From positions 1 to 6,237 of the forward strand of contig DEAY01000144.1 of assembly GCA_002348345.1 (NCBI GenBank): 6,237 bases of DNA. Direction: 5' to 3'. The stretch is from Verrucomicrobia bacterium UBA2970 (GTDB taxonomy: Bacteria > Verrucomicrobiota > Verrucomicrobiia > Limisphaerales > AAA164-E04). Position 1 is the first letter of the stretch; each line of letters begins with the position of its first letter. A program made the translations under genes and the position numbers. The notes beneath the pieces are model-generated. The model made no database searches, had not been told where the DNA came from, and saw only the letters and a program-made list of their open reading frames with translations. This document shows, one piece after another, positions 1 through 3,860 of this stretch.

Positions 1-57
1 GGGTTCGACCCGCCGGGCCAGGGCGCTGACGCGCTTTTGTACGAATCGGAACTTCAT
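1..57 (-). CDS. 5' end of an unidentified gene (first 19 codons)
   Basis: An ATG at 55-57 on the minus strand opens a frame reading MKFRFVQKRVSALARRVEP, which runs off the left edge. An in-frame stop lies just upstream at 73-75, so the ATG is the first standard start. A very good Shine-Dalgarno sequence (GAGGAGAGG) ends five bases before it, and this is the main reason to believe a gene starts here. The visible peptide is basic (about six Arg/Lys in 19 residues) with no signal-peptide character, so a cytoplasmic or nucleic-acid-binding product is possible. That is too little to name a family. The gene lies 202 bases downstream of infA on the same strand and may have its own promoter in that gap. 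Confidence 0.6.
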   Translation of the reverse strand, partial: MKFRFVQKRVSALARRVEP

Positions 58-259
58 GACAACCTCTCCTCTTTACGACTTCGACCCCTCGTCCCGCAAC
101 CCCGCGGCCAATAACACGGATCGTTTCACTTTCGATCAGATCTTTGTAGCTGGTTTTATGCCAAACTCAAAAAAGAAAGAAGGTTCTGACGGGAATGACG
201 GCCTCTTCACCGAGAGCCCCTCTGAGAACGAAAACGACGACCGGCGGGTCGCGATTCCG
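58..259 (-). other. Intergenic region between infA and the left-edge gene
   Basis: These 202 bases contain no convincing gene. A plus-strand frame crosses them, but it runs antisense through all of infA and is a shadow. On the minus strand, a TTGAGT and a TACAAA hexamer separated by 16 bases (about 131-168) could be a weak promoter for the left-edge gene, each matching four of six consensus positions. A T-rich stretch just before it (TTTCTTTCTTTTTT on the minus strand, about 171-184) follows infA, but I see no clean stem directly in front of it, so a terminator is not supported. Confidence 0.3.
63..71 (-). promoter_or_regulatory. Strong Shine-Dalgarno sequence of the left-edge gene
   Basis: On the minus strand this reads GAGGAGAGG, five bases before the ATG at 55-57. 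It is the clearest ribosome binding site in the window. Most other genes here have weak or no recognisable Shine-Dalgarno sequence, so it decides the start of an otherwise barely visible gene. Confidence 0.65.
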
Positions 260-472
260 TTACCCCAAACGATAAACAATCCGAGCCTTGTTCAGATCGT
301 AGGGGGACATCTCGATCTTGACCCGGTCTCCGATGGTCAACCGGATGAATCGTTTTCGCATCTTGCCGGAAATGTGCGCCAGGACAACGTGCCCGTTATC
401 AAGTTCCACTCGGAACATGGTCCCAGCCAAAACGGCCTTAACCTTTCCTTCCAGTTCGATATGATCTTCCAT
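260..472 (-). CDS. infA: Translation initiation factor IF-1
   Basis: This 70-residue protein is a full-length IF-1 (family usual length about 72), a single OB-fold (S1-like) protein. In the family it binds the ribosomal A site on the 30S subunit and works with IF-2 and IF-3 to select initiator tRNA. Hallmarks are visible in order: IELEGKV near residue 5, FRVELDNGH (about 21-29), AHISGKMRK (about 32-40), IRLTIGDRVKIEMSPYDL (about 43-60), and the ending ARIVYRLG. The ATG at 470-472 is the only ATG, GTG or TTG in frame before the upstream stop at 563-565, so the start is well defined, although no good Shine-Dalgarno sequence precedes it. The gene is not next to rpmJ, secY or ribosomal protein genes. 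It lies alone, divergent from the metallopeptidase gene. The assignment is secure; whether a second infA exists elsewhere cannot be seen. Confidence 0.97.
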   Translation of the reverse strand: MEDHIELEGKVKAVLAGTMFRVELDNGHVVLAHISGKMRKRFIRLTIGDRVKIEMSPYDLNKARIVYRLG

Positions 473-592
473 CCGATAGACATTCGCTTCAGGCTTGGTT
501 TGTTTCCGCCTGAATCGGTGGTTTAGGGTGTTGTTTTTTTTTGAGAAATCAAGCGTTAATCTTCAGATTGTTGGCCTGCGAGTGAGGAATCG
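473..592. promoter_or_regulatory. Divergent promoter region between infA and the metallopeptidase gene
   Basis: These 120 bases separate two genes transcribed away from each other, so they should hold both promoters. They contain a run of nine T (534-542) and a small dyad, AATCT-TC-AGATT (558-569). No hexamer pair is convincing. The best minus-strand candidate is TTGATT near 546-551 with a poor -10 match, and the best plus-strand candidate is a GTTAAT at 555-560. The region's role follows from gene orientation, not from a recognised motif. Confidence 0.4.
584..588 (+). promoter_or_regulatory. Ribosome binding site of the metallopeptidase, between two start choices
   Basis: GAGGA lies four bases before the ATG at 593 and seven before the tandem ATG at 596. 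The more usual spacing favours the second Met, which would shorten the protein by one residue. Confidence 0.5.
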
Positions 593-1342
593 ATGATGGA
601 GGAGTCGCTGCAGCTTCAGTTGGGGTTTGGCCGGGAATTCGTTTTCAATCGACCGGTGGAGAGATCGGGGCAAGTGTCGGTCCTGTTGGTGCGGAACGCG
701 CGGTCTCGTCGATACATCATTCGTGTTCTCAGTGAGCGCAGCGTCCGGGTGACCATTCCCAGGGGAGGAACGCTTCGAGGGGGAAAGGTTTTTTTTGATG
801 ATCAGCATCGCTGGGTTTCGGATCAGCTTGATCGGATGGAGCGGCAACGCGCCCGTGAGTCTCCCCTCTGGAAACCGGGCACCCGGATTTGGATTCGGGG
901 AAAAAAAGAACCGATTCGATGGGATCGAAATGGCGCTGAGACCCGAGTGAAGCTGGGTGAGATCGAGCTCAAGTTCGATCGGTGGGAGCTGGATATGAGG
1001 GCTCAGATCGAGGGCGGATTGCGGGGGATCGCCCGTCAGGAGCTCCCTGTCTGCGTTGACCGCCTAGCGAATCAAGTAGGGTTGAAACCCAAGGGGATCA
1101 CCGTCAGGGGGCAACGCACTCGGTGGGGGTCCTGCTCGGCGAGCGGAGGGCTGTCTTTGAATTGGCGCCTCCTCCAAGTGCCGCTCGCTGTCCGCGATTA
1201 TGTGATCATTCACGAACTCTGCCACCTTCGTCATCTTAACCACTCGCCTCGATTCTGGCAGTTGGTTCGCCGGCACTGCCCCCGATACCGTGAGCATGAG
1301 ACGTGGCTCCGCCGTCACGAGGACCAAATCATTCGGCGATGA
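593..1342 (+). CDS. YgjP/DUF45-family zinc metallopeptidase
   Basis: This 249-residue protein has the layout of the YgjP-like metallopeptidase family (PF01863, DUF45). The N-terminal half (about 25-130) has the family's R-x-A-x-S-R-R-x-x-x-R-V-like pattern (RNARSRRYIIRVLS, 35-48). The C-terminal half has QRTRWGSCSASGGLSLNWRL (174-193), then the zinc motif HELCH (207-211) and NHSPRFW (216-222). H207 and H211 are the expected zinc ligands, H217 the likely third, and E208 the catalytic base. No signal peptide or membrane segment is visible, so it is probably cytoplasmic. Its natural substrate is unknown. GAGGA at 584-588 is four bases from the first ATG and seven from the next codon, also ATG (596), so the true start may be the second Met. 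Family assignment is firm; function beyond zinc-dependent hydrolysis is inference. Confidence 0.93.
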   Translation: MMEESLQLQLGFGREFVFNRPVERSGQVSVLLVRNARSRRYIIRVLSERSVRVTIPRGGTLRGGKVFFDDQHRWVSDQLDRMERQRARESPLWKPGTRIWIRGKKEPIRWDRNGAETRVKLGEIELKFDRWELDMRAQIEGGLRGIARQELPVCVDRLANQVGLKPKGITVRGQRTRWGSCSASGGLSLNWRLLQVPLAVRDYVIIHELCHLRHLNHSPRFWQLVRRHCPRYREHETWLRRHEDQIIRR

Positions 1343-1370
1343 GCGGACCGGGTGAGGCGTTCTTTGCCAA

Positions 1371-1390
1371 GGGCCGCGTGGCTCCGGCCC
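1371..1390. terminator. GC-rich hairpin between convergent genes, possible terminator
   Basis: GGGCCG (1371-1376) pairs perfectly with CGGCCC (1385-1390) around an eight-base loop. It sits in the 133-base gap between the convergent metallopeptidase and hydrolase genes, where a two-way terminator would be expected. There is no T-run after the stem on either strand, so it is not a standard intrinsic terminator. The rest of the gap shows nothing else convincing. Confidence 0.3.
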
Positions 1391-1475
1391 ACAAGCCTCC
1401 GTCGCGCAGCCAGGATCTACCGGAGGAAGCGGTTGCGTTCTGCGAGGCTTGTCTGCCGGGGAGCGAGCGACGAGA

Positions 1476-2207
1476 TCAGGCTCCGGCGTGCTGGCGTTGA
1501 AGCCATTGGACCGTTTGGGTGACCACGGGCGCGGTATGCTCGTCGGCAAAAACATGATTGGCCCCAGGAAGCTGCACTAATTGGGCATGATCCCCGGCCG
1601 CCGCGTGGATGTCGAGGGAGTCCTGTAGGGGAACGACGTCGTCTTCCGTACCATGAAGGAGCAACCAGGGTACCTGGATCCCCGAGGCCTGCGGCACCGT
1701 CGACTCGATCGTCCTGAGATCATTCATATAGGCGCTTGAAAGGGGGCACGATTCATCGTCCCACATGTTCCCGTTGTCGGGAGTGACCATGCCGAACTCG
1801 GTCTCGGCAAACTTTTTGGTGTGAACCATACCGGCGAGCGAGACGAGGAATCGAATCCGGGTATCTTGGCTGGCTCGAAGGACGCCCACGGCGCCGCCCA
1901 TGCTGTGGCCGATGTAGGTCACCGTCTTGTCGGCGAGGGCGTCGATGACGGCGCCGAGATCCGCGACTTCTTTGGTGATATTTGAGTCGACAAACTGCCC
2001 CTCTGAGCCCCCGTTTCCGGAATACGAGATTCGGAGGGCATTGATTCCGGCCGCCGCCAGGCCCTCTGCCAGGGCGACCAGGAAGGGCCGATCTTTGTTG
2101 CCCGTCACGCCGTGGCCAATAATGGCCACGTGATGGGAGTCATCGTTTCCGGGGTGAAACGAGGTGTCGATTCGTTCGCCTTGGGGATTGCGGATATCGC
2201 CAAACAT
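1476..2207 (-). CDS. Alpha/beta hydrolase (serine hydrolase, S33/dienelactone-hydrolase-like)
   Basis: This 243-residue single-domain protein has a complete alpha/beta-hydrolase catalytic set. IIGHGVTGNKDRP (29-41) is the strand and loop expected to form the oxyanion hole. The nucleophile elbow GHSMGG (100-105) carries S102, HGTEDDVVP (185-193) supplies the acid D189, and GANHVF (215-220) supplies H218. The segment INALRISYSGNGGSEG (55-70) resembles the RxDxxGxGxS region of lysophospholipase-like and acyl-esterase-like members. No signal peptide is seen, so it is probably a cytoplasmic esterase, thioesterase or peptidase; the substrate cannot be told. The ATG is the first start after an in-frame stop at 2235-2237. 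No Shine-Dalgarno sequence precedes it, and a plausible promoter ends only seven bases upstream, so the mRNA may be leaderless. It lies downstream of the DUF4399 gene on the same strand. Confidence 0.92.
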   Translation of the reverse strand: MFGDIRNPQGERIDTSFHPGNDDSHHVAIIGHGVTGNKDRPFLVALAEGLAAAGINALRISYSGNGGSEGQFVDSNITKEVADLGAVIDALADKTVTYIGHSMGGAVGVLRASQDTRIRFLVSLAGMVHTKKFAETEFGMVTPDNGNMWDDESCPLSSAYMNDLRTIESTVPQASGIQVPWLLLHGTEDDVVPLQDSLDIHAAAGDHAQLVQLPGANHVFADEHTAPVVTQTVQWLQRQHAGA

Positions 2208-2214
2208 AAGAGTG

Positions 2215-2242
2215 AGTTTAGAGGGAATGGCTTCTCAGTCAA
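2215..2242 (-). promoter_or_regulatory. Possible sigma-70-type promoter of the alpha/beta hydrolase, leaderless
   Basis: On the minus strand, TTGACT (2242-2237, five of six matches to TTGACA) is followed after 16 bases by TAAACT (2220-2215, four of six matches to TATAAT). The -10 hexamer ends seven bases before the ATG at 2207, so transcription would start at or next to the A of the start codon. That agrees with the missing Shine-Dalgarno sequence. The -35 hexamer lies inside the hairpin at 2228-2269. Confidence 0.4.
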
Positions 2243-2269
2243 AGCGATGATCGCCTTGCTGAGAATCCA
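2228..2269 (-). promoter_or_regulatory. Long imperfect stem-loop between the DUF4399 and hydrolase genes
   Basis: The arms 2228-2246 and 2252-2269 form 17 base pairs in minus-strand RNA, with one mismatch (2231/2266), one bulge (2239), one G-U pair (2243/2255) and a five-base loop (2247-2251). In plus-strand RNA the G-U pair becomes an A-C mismatch, so the fold favours the minus transcript. No T-run follows the stem, so it is not a textbook terminator. It could be an mRNA-stabilising or processing hairpin after the DUF4399 gene, an attenuator, or a DNA operator over the hydrolase promoter. Confidence 0.55.
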
Positions 2270-2302
2270 CGACAGAGGTTTCGGTGATCTCAACGCTCCA
2301 GC

Positions 2303-2731
2303 CTACTTCACGGTCACACGAATCTTGCGGGAGATGACCGGCTTGTCGTGCGGAAGATGGAGGTAGTCCCCCAGAACGAGTTGCAGGGTATGGCTTCCGG
2401 GTTCGAGCGTGAGGGTTGTTTCCGTCTGACCTTTCCCATAATGAAGCACGTGCTCGGTTGCCGGGAGGGGCTTATTGAGATCAGGCATTTCATCGACATC
2501 CACCAAGAGGTGATGATGACCCGTGTTGTCAAATTTGATTCCCGCGGGGGCGATTCCCATGCCTTGGAGTCCGAATTTCACGGTGAACGTTTTTCCGACC
2601 GTTTCCCCGTGAGCCGGTGAGATGATATAGACTTTGGCGCCGGGTGCCGATTTTGATTTTGGCAGCGCCGCTTGGCCAAAGCCGGTCAAAGTTGCCAAAA
2701 CGAGTCCAAGGGAGATGATGGCCGTCTTCAT
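2303..2731 (-). CDS. Exported DUF4399-domain protein
   Basis: This 142-residue protein starts with a clear signal peptide: MKTA, a hydrophobic core, then a small-residue cleavage site near GQA-ALP (about residue 22), so it should be exported to the periplasm. The rest matches the DUF4399 family (PF14347): KVYIISPAHGETVGKTFTVKFGLQGMGIAPAG (about 33-64), TGHHHLLVDVD (69-79), HYGKGQTETTLTLEPGSHTLQLVLGD (about 97-122), and an ending like PVISRKIRVTVK. The fold is probably an immunoglobulin-like beta sandwich. The His-rich HHH segment with nearby acidic residues could bind metal, but no function is established to my knowledge. The start is the first residue of a proper signal peptide; the Shine-Dalgarno sequence is weak. 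It is divergent from the exonuclease gene and upstream of the hydrolase gene. Confidence 0.9.
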   Translation of the reverse strand: MKTAIISLGLVLATLTGFGQAALPKSKSAPGAKVYIISPAHGETVGKTFTVKFGLQGMGIAPAGIKFDNTGHHHLLVDVDEMPDLNKPLPATEHVLHYGKGQTETTLTLEPGSHTLQLVLGDYLHLPHDKPVISRKIRVTVK

Positions 2732-2894
2732 GATAATCTTGCGGATATGGATTGTTCGATTTCTGCTGGAGATCTTCCGGTTCGGCCGGCAAGCTTTGGG
2801 TGGACTTGCTAGCGAACTGATAGGGGTTTAAAACTGTGGGATTGGGGGGGGCACAGCAAGACATTTTTCAAACTTGAGCGGAGACTCGTTTGCA
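2732..2894. promoter_or_regulatory. Divergent promoter region with a G-rich tract
   Basis: This gap of about 160 bases should hold promoters for the DUF4399 gene (minus) and the exonuclease-VanZ pair (plus). A plus-strand candidate is TTGCTA (2806-2811) and TAAAAC (2829-2834), spaced 17 bases, each matching four of six consensus positions. Just downstream are GGGG (2823-2826), GGG (2838-2840) and a run of eight G (2844-2851), flanked by a CTGTG/CACAG inverted repeat (2834-2838, 2852-2856). No promoter for the minus strand stands out. Confidence 0.35.
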
Positions 2895-3446
2895 GTGCCT
2901 TCAAGTATGGCAGCTCGAAACATTGTTTATTTTGATTTGGAGACCCAACGTTCAGCCCAAGAGGTGGGCGGATGGGATAAAATCCGCGATATGGGTTTGA
3001 GCGTTGGTGTGACCTACAGCACCGAACGCGGTGGTTACCGGGTCTACGGTGAAGCTCAGGTCAACGATCTGATCGATGAATTGATGCGAGCGGATTTGGT
3101 GGTGGGTTTCAATCACCTTCGCTTCGATTACGAGGTCCTTCATGGCTACTCCATTATCGATTTAACCCAGGCACCCACCCTGGACCTGATGGTCGATCTC
3201 CAGCGTCTCTTGAGCCATCGACTCTCCCTGGATGCGGTGGCCACGGCGACCCTGGGAACGGAAAAGACGGCCGAGGGCCTTCAGGCCATTCAGTGGTTCA
3301 AGGAGGGAGAACTGATGAAGATCGCCGAGTATTGTTGCTTCGATGTCAAGATTACCAAAATGGTTCATGAATTCGGAATGAATTACAAAAAGGTCTTTTA
3401 CCGGAATCGATTCGGAACGCAATTGGAGGTCGACGTTGATTGGTAG
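2895..3446 (+). CDS. DEDDy-type 3'-5' exonuclease-like protein (RNase H-like fold)
   Basis: This small stand-alone protein of the ribonuclease H-like exonuclease superfamily is closest in look to the YprB/RNase_H_2 group. From the GTG start: YFDLETQ (12-18; D14 and E16 are motif I), VVGFNHLRFDYEVL (69-82; D78 is motif II), TLDLM (95-99), and IAEYCCFDVKITK (143-155), in which Y146 and D150 give the YxxxD of the DEDDy subclass. All four acidic metal ligands are present, so it should be an active 3'-5' exonuclease; DNA or RNA substrate is unknown. There is no helicase or polymerase domain and no signal peptide. Start choice is uncertain: TTG at 2874 gives the longest frame, GTG at 2895 has GGAGA ten bases upstream, and ATG at 2907 begins MAARNIVYFDLET, right at the domain edge. 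Its stop touches the VanZ-like start codon, suggesting coupled translation. Confidence 0.87.
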   Translation: MPSSMAARNIVYFDLETQRSAQEVGGWDKIRDMGLSVGVTYSTERGGYRVYGEAQVNDLIDELMRADLVVGFNHLRFDYEVLHGYSIIDLTQAPTLDLMVDLQRLLSHRLSLDAVATATLGTEKTAEGLQAIQWFKEGELMKIAEYCCFDVKITKMVHEFGMNYKKVFYRNRFGTQLEVDVDW

Positions 3447-3854
3447 ATGAACCCTATCAAACAGGGTGCGGTCGTCTTTGGAGGCGTTTGTGGTTTCGTG
3501 GTCGTTCAAGCCGATCGAGGCATGCTTCCGGCTTGGCTGCAAGGATATCGATCGATCCCCTTTGGAGATAAGTTGGGACATTTTGTGCTGGTCGGTTTGT
3601 TGGCGTTCCTGATCAATTTGGCACTAGAGGCTCGGTCGATCCGGATCGGGGGGCGTGTGATTCTGAGCGGCAGTTTTTATGTTTCGATTGGGGTGTTGTT
3701 GGAGGAATTCAGCCAGTTGGCGGTTCCAACCCGAAGTTTCTCGCTCTCCGATTTGGTGGCCGACTTTCTCGGGATTTGGATGGCCGGGATTTGGGTTCGC
3801 CGGGTGTGTCGCGGCAGGATAGGCGCCGGGTCTCCGGGCACGCCAACCCTCTAG
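3447..3854 (+). CDS. VanZ-like family membrane protein
   Basis: This 135-residue integral membrane protein carries the VanZ-like signature (PF04892): FGDKLGHFVLVGLLAF (39-54; D41, K42 and H45 are family-conserved), then LLEEFSQLAVPTRSFSLSDLVADFLGI (84-110; E86/E87, Q90, R96, D102). About four membrane segments are seen (near 7-20, 44-60, 70-85 and 103-118), with a short basic cytoplasmic-like tail. The family is named for VanZ of teicoplanin resistance, but most members like this one have no known role and no van genes are nearby, so resistance should not be inferred. Its ATG follows the exonuclease stop codon with no gap and no clear Shine-Dalgarno sequence, so translation is probably coupled. 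Its TAG overlaps the stop codon of the convergent ClC gene by three bases. Confidence 0.9.
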   Translation: MNPIKQGAVVFGGVCGFVVVQADRGMLPAWLQGYRSIPFGDKLGHFVLVGLLAFLINLALEARSIRIGGRVILSGSFYVSIGVLLEEFSQLAVPTRSFSLSDLVADFLGIWMAGIWVRRVCRGRIGAGSPGTPTL

Positions 3855-3860
3855 GGTTGG
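3843..3860. terminator. Perfect hairpin on the overlapping stop codons of two convergent genes
   Basis: CCAACCC (3843-3849) and GGGTTGG (3854-3860) pair perfectly around TCTA, and the CTAG at 3851-3854 supplies the stop codons of both VanZ (plus) and ClC (minus). The symmetry makes the hairpin equally strong in both transcripts. No T-run follows on either side, so an intrinsic terminator is only a possibility. Confidence 0.4.

Noticed and set aside
171..184. Intrinsic terminator of infA in the T-rich stretch
   Set aside because: The T-rich run is present, but I could not find a stable GC-rich stem directly before it on the minus strand.
187..201. Direct repeat TGACGG-GAA-TGACGG
   Set aside because: Two six-base copies only, with no further copies nearby, so it is not distinguishable from chance.
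56..526. Plus-strand frame of 156 codons
   Set aside because: It runs antisense through the whole of infA, has low-complexity composition and no family resemblance. infA on the other strand is unmistakable.
1064..1555. Minus-strand frame of 163 codons opposite the metallopeptidase
   Set aside because: Pro/Arg-rich, covers the conserved zinc motif of the true gene in antisense, and has no recognisable domain.
3447..3854. Antibiotic resistance gene (VanZ of teicoplanin resistance)
   Set aside because: Only the broad VanZ-like family is supported. No vanA-type cluster is present, and most family members have no resistance role.
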